Shown piece by piece: positions 1 through 8,450 of a stretch of 64,000 bases of DNA; position 1 is the stretch's first letter; every line of letters starts with the position of its first letter. The translations under genes were made by a program, and so were the position numbers. Origin of the DNA: Bacteroidota bacterium (GTDB lineage Bacteria; Bacteroidota; Bacteroidia; Flavobacteriales; Weeksellaceae); contig JAEWOS010000020.1 in NCBI GenBank assembly GCA_023460855.1, forward strand, positions 85,832 through 149,831, in the 5' to 3' direction. Below the pieces are notes generated by a model, which worked only from the letters and a program-made list of their open reading frames with translations, was not told the DNA's origin and made no database searches.

Positions 1-1
1 A

Positions 2-367
2 TTGATGTCTGCAGGAGTCGCTTTTATGATGACTTCATGTGCAGTTCAGGATCCGTACGGAAACACCAATTATCCAAGAAATTATCCGAACAACAACCCG
101 GTTTACCGTGCTCCGGACGGAACTGTTTACAGACAGGGTGATGTGTACCGCGACAGAAACGGGAATGTGTACCAAAACGGCAGAGTAGTAAGAAGATCCA
201 ACACCAATTATGGAAACCAGCGGAATTTTCCGCCGGGACAGGCTAAGAAGATTTACGGTGGATCAGCAAGAGATTATAACCGTGGACAAAACAAAAGTTA
301 CAAAAATAACAACAAGCACAACAAAAACTGGAACAAGAAGAAAGGTAAATGGCAGGACAGAGATTAA
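2..367 (+). CDS. Partial Asn/Tyr/Arg-rich lipoprotein, function unknown
   Basis: The frame is open to the window edge, so the true start probably lies upstream and only about 121 residues are visible. The visible N-terminus is hydrophobic and ends in a lipobox-like TSC (Cys at visible residue 13), which suggests the end of a lipoprotein signal peptide. The mature part is low in complexity: repeats built on tyrosine, arginine, asparagine and glycine (for example YRQGDVYRDRNGNVYQNG), then a strongly basic Lys/Asn tail. I recognise no domain. It could be an envelope-bound basic protein; this is inference only. A strong hairpin terminator follows directly. Confidence 0.6.
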   Translation: MMSAGVAFMMTSCAVQDPYGNTNYPRNYPNNNPVYRAPDGTVYRQGDVYRDRNGNVYQNGRVVRRSNTNYGNQRNFPPGQAKKIYGGSARDYNRGQNKSYKNNNKHNKNWNKKKGKWQDRD

Positions 368-370
368 TAT

Positions 371-398
371 AAATGCGGAAATCAATTCCGCATTTTTT
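371..398. terminator. Bidirectional rho-independent terminator
   Basis: A perfect 10-bp stem (AAATGCGGAA at 371-380 with TTCCGCATTT at 386-395) with a 5-base loop is followed by a T run on the plus strand and an A run on the other side. It can end both the plus-strand lipoprotein gene and the minus-strand DUF4286 gene whose stop codon abuts it. Confidence 0.85.
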
Positions 399-715
399 TA
401 TATCCTGATTTTTACGGGATTCAGCAGCGTCTGGAAAATCATGACATCCGCTCCGAATTTTGCGGCAATCCGTTCTTCAATATTCATCAGTTCACTTTCC
501 AGAAAATCCGTTCTCAGGGTCTCGTTTCCAAAAATCAGCAGTAAATTGTAATTTTTCCCTTCATTAATCATATCTGTATACACTTCCGAAAGGTAGTACT
601 GATCGGGATCCATAAGATTGTCAGCGAGCACTGTTAAGCTCTCCCGAACATAATTCTCCCATTCTTTCAGGCGGTGTTCCGGACAGTGGAATGTCAGGCT
701 TAAAACACTGGTCAT
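398..715 (-). CDS. DUF4286 family protein
   Basis: A 105-residue cytoplasmic protein with the features of the DUF4286 family: an N-terminal beta strand (SVLSLTFHC), a central helical part with a VYTDMINEG segment, and a C-terminal part ending in FGADVMIFQTLLNPV. The family is common in Bacteroidota and has a ferredoxin-like alpha/beta layout, but no reaction is known. There is no signal peptide or membrane segment. It is divergent from gyrA, with 142 bases between the two start codons. The family call rests on remembered sequence pattern. Confidence 0.75.
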   Translation of the reverse strand: MTSVLSLTFHCPEHRLKEWENYVRESLTVLADNLMDPDQYYLSEVYTDMINEGKNYNLLLIFGNETLRTDFLESELMNIEERIAAKFGADVMIFQTLLNPVKIRI

Positions 716-737
716 TTTTCTTTTATTTTTGAGCGTT

Positions 738-746
738 TGTGGATAA
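738..746 (-). promoter_or_regulatory. Perfect DnaA-box-like 9-mer upstream of gyrA
   Basis: TGTGGATAA, the reverse complement of the DnaA consensus TTATCCACA, lies between the divergent DUF4286 and gyrA genes. A single box is not an origin. It could be a DnaA-responsive regulatory site for gyrA or a chance match. Confidence 0.4.
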
Positions 747-857
747 GTTAAGCCGCAAAAATCGGCTTTTTTTTCGTAAATTCGTCCGTTATTTAATTTT
801 TAAAATACAGTGAAAAAGGAGGCGTGTAACGCTTTGAAAATCAACTAATAATATATT

Positions 858-3524
858 ATGAATACAGAAGGAGAAAGGTTGATACCGATTAACATTGTGG
901 ACGAGATGAAATCGTCTTATATCGACTATTCCATGTCGGTAATTGTTTCCAGGGCATTGCCTGATGTAAGGGACGGTTTAAAGCCTGTTCACCGCAGGGT
1001 TTTATACGGAATGTACGGTCTGGGAGTTTTTTCCAACCGGAAATATTTGAAATCTGCAAGAATCGTAGGTGATGTTTTGGGTAAATACCATCCGCATGGT
1101 GATACGTCGGTATACGATGCAATGGTTCGTATGGCGCAGCCGTGGAGTTTAAGATATCCGCAGGTTGATGGTCAGGGTAACTTTGGTTCCATGGACGGTG
1201 ATCCGCCGGCGGCAATGCGTTATACCGAAGCAAGACTGAAAAAGATTTCTGATGAAGTTTTGGCAGATCTGGACAAGGAAACCGTTGATTTCCAGAATAA
1301 CTTCGACGACAGCTTAACAGAGCCGACAGTTCTTCCTACAAAAATTCCGAATCTGATAGTAAACGGAGCTTCCGGTATTGCTGTAGGTATGGCGACGAAT
1401 ATGGCGCCACACAATCTTTCTGAAGCAGTAGATGCTATTACCGCATATATTGACGACCGTGAAATCAGTATCGATGATCTGATGAAACACATTATCGCTC
1501 CGGATTTTCCTACAGGGGGAATTATTTACGGGTATGAAGGTGTGCGCGATGCTTTCCATACCGGTCGCGGCAGAATCGTGCTTCGTGCAAAAGTAAATTT
1601 TGAAGAGGTACACAACAGAAACGCGATTATCGTAACCGAAATTCCGTATCAGGTGAACAAAGCGGAGATGATTGCGAAAACTTCAGATCTGGTAAAAGAC
1701 GATAAAATACCGGGAATCTATGAAATCCGTGATGAGTCCGACAGACGAGGTTTAAGAATCGTTTACGAACTGAAAAATGATGCGATTCCGAACGTGGTTC
1801 TGAACCTGCTTTACAAGTATACTTCGCTGCAGACCTCCTTCAGTGTTAACAATATTGCGCTGGTAAACGGGAGACCGGAACAGCTGAATCTCAAGGATCT
1901 TATTCACCATTTTGTAGAGCACAGACACGTGGTGATCGTGCGCAGAACAGAATTCGAACTGAAAAAAGCGAAGGAAAGAGCACATATCCTTGAAGGCTTC
2001 ATGAAAGTGATCGCTACGCAGGAATCTCTTGATACTGCAATCAGAATTATCCGTCACAGTGCAACTCCACAGGAAGCGAAAGAAGGTTTGATCGCAGAAT
2101 TTGATCTTTCCGACATTCAGGCACAGGCAATTCTTGATCTTCGTCTTGCGAGGCTTACCGGAATGGAACTCGACAAGATCCGTGCAGAATATGAAGAAAT
2201 CATGTCCCTGATCAAGGATCTCGAAGATATTTTGAGCAATGAATCCCGCCGTTATCAGATTATCAAGGACGAACTTCAGGAAATTAAAGAAAAATACGGC
2301 GACGAACGAAGAACGGAAATCGATTACAGTGGCGGTGATATGTCAATTGAAGACTTTATCCCGAACGAAAATGTGGTGGTTACCATTTCTCACGCGGGTT
2401 ATATCAAAAGAACTTCACTTTCCGAATATAGAGTTCAGAGCAGAGGTGGAGTAGGAAACAAAGCCGCGACAACGCGTGATGAAGACTTCCTGGAATATAT
2501 CGTTTCAGCAACCAATCATCAGTACATGCTGTTTTTCACAGAGAAAGGAAAATGTTACTGGCTGCGTGTTTTCGAAATTCCGGAAGGATCGCGAACCGCA
2601 AAAGGACGAGCCATTCAGAATCTCATTAACATCGAGTCCGATGATAAAGTAAAAGCTTACATCAGGACGAACGATCTGAAAGACGAAGAATATATCAACC
2701 AGATGTATCTCGTGATGATTACCAAAAACGGAACCGTGAAGAAAACTTCTCTGGAAGCTTATTCCAGACCGAGAACAAACGGTATCAATGCGATTGAAAT
2801 CCGTGAAGATGATCAGTTACTCGGAGCAAGGCTTACAAATGGTGAATCACAGATCATGATTGCTACGAAAAAAGGGAAGTGTATCCGTTTCCCTGAAGAA
2901 AAAGCAAGAGCGGTAGGAAGAGGTTCGATCGGTGTGCGCGGAATTACTCTGGAAAACAATGATGAGGTAATTGGAATGATTGTGGTTAATGATTTAGAGA
3001 ACGAATCTGTTCTGGTGGTTTCCGAAAAAGGTTACGGAAAAAGATCTGCTGTGCTAGATTATCGTGAAACCAACCGCGGCGGAAAAGGCGTTATTACCCT
3101 TAATATCACCGATAAAACCGGTGATCTTGTTGCAATTCAGAGTGTTACGGATGAAGACGGACTGATGATCATCAATAAATCCGGTGTAGCCATCAGAATG
3201 GGAGTGGATGAATTGCGAGTAATGGGCAGAAATACTCAGGGCGTAAAACTCATCAATCTCAAAAATAACGATGAAATTGCCGCAATCGCCAAGGTGGAAA
3301 TGGATAAAGAAGTGGAAGAGGTTGCAGAAGAAGGAGAAGAAATGCCTGCAGCAGTTGCTTCTGATGTGGTGGAATTCAAAGATGCACCACAATCCGGAGA
3401 CAATGCGATCAGCAACATGGCAGATGAAGCAGATTTAAAGAAAATTGAAAAACAGGAAGAAAAGGAAAACCGTAAAATAGAAGAGGAAGCAGATGAAGAT
3501 GATAATGAGCAGAATGAAGAATAA
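858..3524 (+). CDS. gyrA: DNA gyrase subunit A
   Basis: 888 residues, in the usual size range for GyrA. It is the breakage-reunion subunit of DNA gyrase, which introduces negative supercoils using ATP bound by GyrB. The N-terminal winged-helix region carries the catalytic tyrosine in AAMRYTE (Tyr122). The quinolone-determining region reads HPHGDTSVYD, with Thr83 and Asp87 in E. coli numbering. The C-terminal beta-pinwheel has a recognisable GyrA box, QSRGGVG, at residues 527-533, which supports gyrase rather than ParC. After the pinwheel there is a tail of about 70 residues rich in Glu and Asp. The next gene, a TPR protein, starts 27 bases downstream on the same strand and is likely cotranscribed. 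gyrB is not in the window. Confidence 0.98.
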   Translation: MNTEGERLIPINIVDEMKSSYIDYSMSVIVSRALPDVRDGLKPVHRRVLYGMYGLGVFSNRKYLKSARIVGDVLGKYHPHGDTSVYDAMVRMAQPWSLRYPQVDGQGNFGSMDGDPPAAMRYTEARLKKISDEVLADLDKETVDFQNNFDDSLTEPTVLPTKIPNLIVNGASGIAVGMATNMAPHNLSEAVDAITAYIDDREISIDDLMKHIIAPDFPTGGIIYGYEGVRDAFHTGRGRIVLRAKVNFEEVHNRNAIIVTEIPYQVNKAEMIAKTSDLVKDDKIPGIYEIRDESDRRGLRIVYELKNDAIPNVVLNLLYKYTSLQTSFSVNNIALVNGRPEQLNLKDLIHHFVEHRHVVIVRRTEFELKKAKERAHILEGFMKVIATQESLDTAIRIIRHSATPQEAKEGLIAEFDLSDIQAQAILDLRLARLTGMELDKIRAEYEEIMSLIKDLEDILSNESRRYQIIKDELQEIKEKYGDERRTEIDYSGGDMSIEDFIPNENVVVTISHAGYIKRTSLSEYRVQSRGGVGNKAATTRDEDFLEYIVSATNHQYMLFFTEKGKCYWLRVFEIPEGSRTAKGRAIQNLINIESDDKVKAYIRTNDLKDEEYINQMYLVMITKNGTVKKTSLEAYSRPRTNGINAIEIREDDQLLGARLTNGESQIMIATKKGKCIRFPEEKARAVGRGSIGVRGITLENNDEVIGMIVVNDLENESVLVVSEKGYGKRSAVLDYRETNRGGKGVITLNITDKTGDLVAIQSVTDEDGLMIINKSGVAIRMGVDELRVMGRNTQGVKLINLKNNDEIAAIAKVEMDKEVEEVAEEGEEMPAAVASDVVEFKDAPQSGDNAISNMADEADLKKIEKQEEKENRKIEEEADEDDNEQNEE

Positions 3525-3551
3525 AACCAAATTATAAAAAATCATACAACA

Positions 3552-4925
3552 ATGAAAAAGTATTTTGTGAGTGCAGCTCTGGCTGCTGCCGTTTTCGCGA
3601 GTGCGCAGAAAAAGGAGATTGCAAACGCTTATAAAGCTGTAGAAGCCAATGATATGGCAACAGCTAAAACACAGATAGCAGCTGCAGAAGTTGCAATGGG
3701 CGGAAAAACCACGATGCTGGAACCTGAAGTTCTGGAACAGTATTATTTCTCAAAAGGCATGATGCTGATGCGCGCCGGACAAAATTTAGAGGGAGCAGAG
3801 TATCTTTCGAAAATCGGGGAATTGGGAAAATCTAAAATTTATACCGGTAAAGATGCCAACAGAAATCGCGTGTATTATGTAGGAAAAGCTGATGCGGATG
3901 CGTCAGGAATTTCCGGTTTGAAAGAGGAAACTTATACGCCAACAACAGCAACAAAACTTGCGGGACTGATTAATCCGATGATTAACGCCTCGAACAGTGC
4001 CGCTCTTGATGCTTATAACAACAAAAGATATGAAGAAGCAGGAAATAAATTTCTGGAAGTTTATAATCTTTTGAAAGCCGGCGGACAGCTGAACGGACAG
4101 ACCCTTTACAATGCAGGAATCAGCTATGCTTATGCGAATAAAGGCGACAAGGCGATCAATGTTTTCAATGATCTGATCAGCACAGGATATAGCGGAGTGG
4201 AAACAACTTACACAGCGAAAAACAAGAAAACAGGCAAAGAAGAATCATTCGATAAAACAACCTGGGAGGTCTTGAAGAAAAATCCGGATTATTCAGATTT
4301 TAAAACCGCAACATCGCCAAGTGTAGAACAGCAGATTTACGAAACAAAAGCTGCATTGCTTATTTCGGAGAATCGCAACGATGAAGCGATTGCTTTCCTG
4401 GATAATGCTACGAAGAAGTTTCCTAATAATGCGAAACTGTCTGAGTTGAAAGGAAATGCGTACTACAAAGCGGGCAGAACGACAGAATTTGTAGGAAGCC
4501 TGAAGGAACAGCTGGCAAAAAATCCGAACGATGCCGTAAACTGGTACAATCTGGGAGTGCTTCAAAGCAATGATCCGGCAACGGCAGCTGAAGCAGAAAA
4601 TGCCTTTAAAAAAGCTGTGGAAATCGATCCGAATATGACCAACGCGTATCAAAACCTTACTTTTTTACTGATGGGTGATGATGAAGCGGCAGTTCAGAAA
4701 ATTGAAGCCGCAAAGAAATCCGGAAACACCGGTAATTATAATAAACTGGTTCAGGAAAGAAGAACGCGTTTTTCAAAAGCGATTCCATATGCAGAAAAAT
4801 GGCATTCTCTTGACCGTCAGAACACCAATGCAATCAGCATTCTGAAAGGTTTGTATATTCTTACCAATAACGACATTAAATTGCAGCAGATTAAAGCGCG
4901 CGAAGCAGAACTCTCTGGAAAATAA
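3552..4925 (+). CDS. Secreted tetratricopeptide-repeat protein
   Basis: 457 residues with a clear Sec signal peptide (MKKYFVSAALAAAVFASAQ), so it is exported, probably to the periplasm. The mature protein is helical throughout and shows TPR-like units, the clearest near residues 325-360 (NWYNLGVLQSN...AENAFKKAVEIDPNMTNAYQNL). Others fit around 145-205 and 270-310. TPR proteins are protein-binding scaffolds; no partner can be named from the sequence. It lies 27 bases behind gyrA with no terminator between, so it probably shares the gyrA transcript. A strong terminator follows. Confidence 0.85.
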   Translation: MKKYFVSAALAAAVFASAQKKEIANAYKAVEANDMATAKTQIAAAEVAMGGKTTMLEPEVLEQYYFSKGMMLMRAGQNLEGAEYLSKIGELGKSKIYTGKDANRNRVYYVGKADADASGISGLKEETYTPTTATKLAGLINPMINASNSAALDAYNNKRYEEAGNKFLEVYNLLKAGGQLNGQTLYNAGISYAYANKGDKAINVFNDLISTGYSGVETTYTAKNKKTGKEESFDKTTWEVLKKNPDYSDFKTATSPSVEQQIYETKAALLISENRNDEAIAFLDNATKKFPNNAKLSELKGNAYYKAGRTTEFVGSLKEQLAKNPNDAVNWYNLGVLQSNDPATAAEAENAFKKAVEIDPNMTNAYQNLTFLLMGDDEAAVQKIEAAKKSGNTGNYNKLVQERRTRFSKAIPYAEKWHSLDRQNTNAISILKGLYILTNNDIKLQQIKAREAELSGK

Positions 4926-4950
4926 GCGACGCTGTGATCTATTAAATATC

Positions 4951-4986
4951 ATCCCCCGGAAAAGAATTTTCGGGGGATTTTGTTTT
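4951..4986 (+). terminator. Rho-independent terminator after gyrA-TPR unit
   Basis: ATCCCCC (4951-4957) pairs with GGGGGAT (4972-4978), and inside it GAAAA pairs with TTTTC around a GAA loop, with one bulged G. A T-rich tail follows. The dtxR-type gene converges from the other side. Confidence 0.85.
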
Positions 4987-5004
4987 ATAATTTCTCTCAC
5001 TAAT

Positions 5005-5655
5005 TTATTGCACGAGAATTCTGTCGGCAGCAGAAATTCCTACAGAATGTGTCTTTCCGTTTGAGTTAATGACCATCGAACCGTCAAACTGTTCAACAGA
5101 AATTATTTTTATTTTGGTTTCTAAGGAGAGTTCGCGGTTATTCAGATAATTAAGGAAATCTTCTTCCGAAAAAGTCACCGCTTTAAAAACAACCTGATCT
5201 CCGGCTTTGCAGCTGCTCAGTTTCCGGAAATTGTTGGGCAGAATAACTCCTTCCTTGTCCGGAATTGGTTCGCCGTGCGGATCGAAGCGCGGAAAATCCA
5301 GCAGTTCGTCCATTTTATCGAAAAATATACCGGAATGTACGTGCTCGAGCTGTTCGGCAATTTCATGAACATCTTCCCATCCGAAATTCATTTTTTCCAC
5401 CAGAAACATTTCCGTAAGCCGGTGTTTGCGTACCACCAGCGCAGCTTCTTTTCTTCCGGCGGCAGTGATCCTAATCGGTCTGTAGCTTTCGATTTTCACC
5501 CAGCCTTTATCTGCAAATTTTTTCATCATGTTATTTGCGGTTGGCATTTTCACATCGAGAAATTTGCTGAGTTCATTGAGCAGAATTTCATTTTTTTCGT
5601 TCGCGAGGTGGAAAACAGCTTTCAGATAGTTCTCTTCCGTAAGTGTATTTTTCAA
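5005..5655 (-). CDS. DtxR/MntR-family metal-dependent regulator
   Basis: 216 residues. The N-terminal winged helix (LTEENYLKAVFHLA... PTANNMMKKFADKGWV) and the dimerisation/metal part with HRLTEMFLV, EDVHEIAEQLEHVHS are typical of DtxR/MntR proteins. The C-terminal region (about 145-216) resembles the FeoA/SH3-like domain seen in the longer family members. Such proteins repress iron or manganese uptake genes when bound to Fe2+ or Mn2+. The only start that fits the family N-terminus is TTG at 5655; no ATG is available. An inverted repeat overlapping the start region may be its own operator. Whether it senses iron or manganese cannot be told from sequence alone. Confidence 0.88.
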   Translation of the reverse strand: MKNTLTEENYLKAVFHLANEKNEILLNELSKFLDVKMPTANNMMKKFADKGWVKIESYRPIRITAAGRKEAALVVRKHRLTEMFLVEKMNFGWEDVHEIAEQLEHVHSGIFFDKMDELLDFPRFDPHGEPIPDKEGVILPNNFRKLSSCKAGDQVVFKAVTFSEEDFLNYLNNRELSLETKIKIISVEQFDGSMVINSNGKTHSVGISAADRILVQ

Positions 5656-5657
5656 AA

Positions 5658-5687
5658 TGTTAGATGAAATTGTTCACAAATCTAACA
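5658..5687 (-). promoter_or_regulatory. Inverted repeat, candidate DtxR/MntR operator
   Basis: TGTTAGAT (5658-5665) and ATCTAACA (5680-5687) form perfect 8-base arms 14 bases apart, immediately upstream of the regulator start. The position suits autoregulation. The arms are AT-rich with TTAG/CTAA cores as in known DtxR-type sites, but spacing differs from the classical site, so this is a candidate only. Confidence 0.4.
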
Positions 5688-5712
5688 AAAAAATCCCGAT
5701 TTTACTCGGGAT
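5686..5712 (-). terminator. Minus-strand terminator inside the dtxR-type leader
   Basis: ATCCCGA (5693-5699) pairs with TCGGGAT (5706-5712); read on the minus strand it is followed by seven T residues. It therefore lies upstream of the regulator gene and has no annotated gene to terminate. It could end a small RNA or act as a leader attenuator. Confidence 0.7.
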
Positions 5713-5889
5713 CTCATGGTTATCAGCTTTCATATTTTCAGGTAAGTTCGTAAAAACCTGGTTCTATTGCTATTAACAGGAAAGCTGTCGAAAAAACTTT
5801 TACAGAAAAACTACTTGTCATTTTTCTATTTCAAAGATGTGCAATTAATCCATTACATTTATCAGGAAAATTCCCCTTTTTTATACAGA

Positions 5890-6918
5890 ATGAAAATTTC
5901 TTTCAAAAATGATTATTCGGAAGGCTGTCATCCCGACATCCTGCAAAACCTGGTAAATACAAACAGCGTGCAGCAGCAGGGTTATGGAAATGACGATTAT
6001 TGCCGCACAGCTCAAGATCTCTTGCGCAAAGAATTCGGCGCACAACAGGCTCAGGTATTTTTTGTAACAGGCGGAACTCAGGCAAACCTGCTGGCTGCCG
6101 CTGCATTTTTAAAACCCTTTGAAAGCATTATTGCTGCTGAGACCGGCCATATCAATACCAATGAAACCGGCGCTGTTGAAGCAACCGGACATCGCATTAA
6201 TTCGGTGAATTCGGCCGACGGAAAAATAACAATCGGACAAATCGAGGAAGTTCTCGCTCTACACACGAATATTCCGCATCAGGTGCAGCCAAAACTCGTG
6301 TATATTTCGCAGGCAACGGAACTCGGCACTGTATATACAAAGCATGAATTACAGATTCTGAGGAATTTTTGCGATGAAAACAGCCTTTTTCTGTTTATGG
6401 ACGGTGCGCGTCTCGCGCAGGCTTTGGCTTCGGATTATTCCGGATTGCAACCCGAGGATTTGGGCGTGCTCACCGATGCATTTTACTTTGGCGGAACCAA
6501 AAACGGAGCGCTTTTGGGCGAAGCAGTGGTAATTAATAATCAACAGCTACAGGCAGATTTTCCCTTTCACATGAAACAGCGCGGTGCTTTGCTTGCGAAG
6601 AGCCGGATTTTGGGGATTCAGTTCAGCACTTTGATGCAGAACAGACTGTATTACGATCTCGCTAAACATGCAAATAATCAGGCCTTTCAGATTGCCGAAG
6701 CTTTCAGGAAAAAAGGAATTTCATTTCTTGCTGAACCTCAATCCAATCAGATTTTCCCGGTGCTCAGTCAACAGCAAATCGGTGATCTTTCCGCGGATTT
6801 TGAGTTTTACGTCTGGAAAAAAATTGATCATGAACGTTCCGCAATACGGCTGATTACATCCTGGGCAACTGCGCCCGAAAATACCAGTGCATTAATCCAA
6901 AAAATAGATGCACTTTAA
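5890..6918 (+). CDS. ltaE: Low-specificity L-threonine aldolase
   Basis: 342 residues from the ATG at 5890. It is a PLP-dependent fold-type I enzyme that splits L-threonine or allo-threonine into glycine and acetaldehyde. The PLP lysine is Lys204 in FYFGGTKNGA. Other family marks are the N-terminal NDYSEGCHPDIL, GGTQAN at 61-66, and the aspartate of FMDGARLAQA. The open frame reaches upstream to 5767, but those 41 residues are unlike the family, so the internal ATG is preferred. It is a single-gene unit on the plus strand. Beta-eliminating lyases such as tryptophanase are related but longer. Confidence 0.92.
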   Translation: MKISFKNDYSEGCHPDILQNLVNTNSVQQQGYGNDDYCRTAQDLLRKEFGAQQAQVFFVTGGTQANLLAAAAFLKPFESIIAAETGHINTNETGAVEATGHRINSVNSADGKITIGQIEEVLALHTNIPHQVQPKLVYISQATELGTVYTKHELQILRNFCDENSLFLFMDGARLAQALASDYSGLQPEDLGVLTDAFYFGGTKNGALLGEAVVINNQQLQADFPFHMKQRGALLAKSRILGIQFSTLMQNRLYYDLAKHANNQAFQIAEAFRKKGISFLAEPQSNQIFPVLSQQQIGDLSADFEFYVWKKIDHERSAIRLITSWATAPENTSALIQKIDAL

Positions 6919-6941
6919 TTTCCTGTAAGTAAGTCTTAATT

Positions 6942-7505
6942 TTAATTGGCCGGTTGTGTTGCAGCTACCGCGGACTTTGCCGCAGATGAAGCTGAAACGG
7001 CAGCCTGCATGTTCTTAAAGCGGCTTTCAATGGTATTACATTCCACCATGGAAAGCGCGTGTCCGCCTTCATACTTTATGGAATAATAATCTTTGTAACC
7101 GGTTCCGTCAGCATCCGGTTCGCCGATGCCTTCCAGAACTTTACCGTCTTTCATCAGAAACCAGATTTCACGCGTAGACGTCATGCCTTCCGATTCGAAT
7201 GTATAGTCGACTTTGAGGGTGTCTCCATCTTCAACCCCTACAATATCTCCGAAGGAACTGTCCTTTTCAAAATTTTTGTAATACAGATTTCCGGTAACCG
7301 TTCCTAGGTTGCTCACCACTTTCATAAATAAGGTGTCCTTTCCTGTGGCTTCCATGTAGCAGATTTCGGGTACAGCTTCAATGTTGAAATCGCTTGTATT
7401 CACCGTCATCGAGTCTTCTGTTACGTCCTGAACGTTTGATTCTGTTTTTTTTACGCAGCTCAGTGCTATCATCGAAAGGGCGGCTACTGCGAGTATTTTC
7501 TTCAT
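6942..7505 (-). CDS. Hypothetical lipoprotein
   Basis: 187 residues with a lipoprotein signal peptide: basic MKK, a hydrophobic core and lipobox IALSC with Cys17. The mature part has a beta-rich core resembling small NlpE-like folds (VTGNLYYKNFEKDSS, then GDTLKVDYTFESEG and REIWFLMKDGKVLEG) and an alanine-rich tail. The motif pattern is that of flavobacterial outer-membrane lipoproteins of unknown function. It is last in a minus-strand run of SRPBCC/VOC genes (27 bases from the next) and may share their transcript. Confidence 0.7.
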   Translation of the reverse strand: MKKILAVAALSMIALSCVKKTESNVQDVTEDSMTVNTSDFNIEAVPEICYMEATGKDTLFMKVVSNLGTVTGNLYYKNFEKDSSFGDIVGVEDGDTLKVDYTFESEGMTSTREIWFLMKDGKVLEGIGEPDADGTGYKDYYSIKYEGGHALSMVECNTIESRFKNMQAAVSASSAAKSAVAATQPAN

Positions 7506-7532
7506 AATTCAAAAAATTAAAATTGGTTGGAT

Positions 7533-7976
7533 TTATCTTTCGGCCAGTTCTTTTACAAGGCTGAATCCTTTTTCAAAGCCTTCTTTCATCTGGTCCGCAT
7601 GTTCATGACTGGTATGCACAATACCCTGAAGTTTTGTGTAACCGTCCAGTTCGGTGAGGAAATATTTTTCCTGAGCACCGCTCCATTCTTCAATTTCTCG
7701 TGATTCCGTAATGGCAACGCCGTTTTTCAGGTAACCCAAATGTTTAAAAACCACTTCGCAAGGCGCATCCAGACTTTCGATGGTGGAAATCATGCCATTT
7801 TCGCCGGTCTGATCGAGGAACAGCGTTCTGCCGTCTATTTTCCAGTCCGATTCCATGCGTCCGCCTTCACTGCCAAAAAATTTGGTCCATTCTGCGTAAC
7901 ATTCCGGTTTCCAGAGGATTTCCCAGATTTTCCCCGCGCTTGCATTTATTTCTATTGTATGTGTAATTGTCTCCAT
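7533..7976 (-). CDS. SRPBCC domain protein (AHSA1/START-like)
   Basis: 147 residues. The opening THTIEINASAGKIWEILWKPECYAEWTKFF is the standard start of the SRPBCC/START-like fold, a hydrophobic-ligand-binding cup. The C-terminal helix (ADQMKEGFEKGFSLVKELAE) closes the cavity. Aha1-C-like family members of this kind are small cytoplasmic proteins of undefined ligand. The gene is in a tight cluster with a similar SRPBCC gene 24 bases upstream and a VOC gene behind that. The ligand cannot be predicted. Confidence 0.85.
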   Translation of the reverse strand: METITHTIEINASAGKIWEILWKPECYAEWTKFFGSEGGRMESDWKIDGRTLFLDQTGENGMISTIESLDAPCEVVFKHLGYLKNGVAITESREIEEWSGAQEKYFLTELDGYTKLQGIVHTSHEHADQMKEGFEKGFSLVKELAER

Positions 7977-8000
7977 AAAATTCTGTTTTGAGGTTTAAAA

Positions 8001-8426
8001 CTATTCCTGTTCTGCGAGCTCCTTTACTTTCTGCATCACTTTCGGATAATTACTGTTGAAGAAATCTTCGAATTCGTCCAGGGAATTTACTGAAATTTTC
8101 AGTTCCGTTCCTCCATCCTTTTCTGTAAGCAGGTAAGTTTCGCGCGAATCTTCCCAACCCTGATCATCGTGAACTCCGTCATAAATCCAGCCTTTATGCT
8201 GCATCGTCAGTTCTCTGTTGGCAATATTTTTTTCAATAAAATTATACATGCCGTTATTTTTCGCATCGTACAGACTGATGATGCTGCGTTCTTCAAAATT
8301 ACCTTCATAACGCGCGCCGTCGTTCATTACCGATGCCCATTTTTTATAGCTTTCCGGATCCCAAAGTGTGTTCCAGATTCTTTCCGGCGTGGCATTAATG
8401 TGCGTGGTATATTCGAGTTTTTTCAT
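8001..8426 (-). CDS. SRPBCC domain protein (AHSA1-like)
   Basis: 141 residues. EYTTHINATPERIWNTLWDPESYKKWA is the SRPBCC N-terminal strand-helix signature, and the C-terminal long helix (FNSNYPKVMQKVKELAEQ) is present. It is recognisably related to the neighbour at 7533-7976, suggesting a local duplication that has since diverged. Gaps to both neighbours are 24 bases, so the three genes read as one operon. Its ligand is unknown. Confidence 0.85.
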   Translation of the reverse strand: MKKLEYTTHINATPERIWNTLWDPESYKKWASVMNDGARYEGNFEERSIISLYDAKNNGMYNFIEKNIANRELTMQHKGWIYDGVHDDQGWEDSRETYLLTEKDGGTELKISVNSLDEFEDFFNSNYPKVMQKVKELAEQE

Positions 8427-8450
8427 GATCAGGAGATTCTCTTAATTTTC

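Noticed and set aside
1089..1119. Quinolone-resistance change in gyrA
   Set aside because: Residue 83 is Thr and 87 is Asp. Thr at 83 is the susceptible form in flavobacteria such as F. psychrophilum as I recall, so it is not evidence of resistance.
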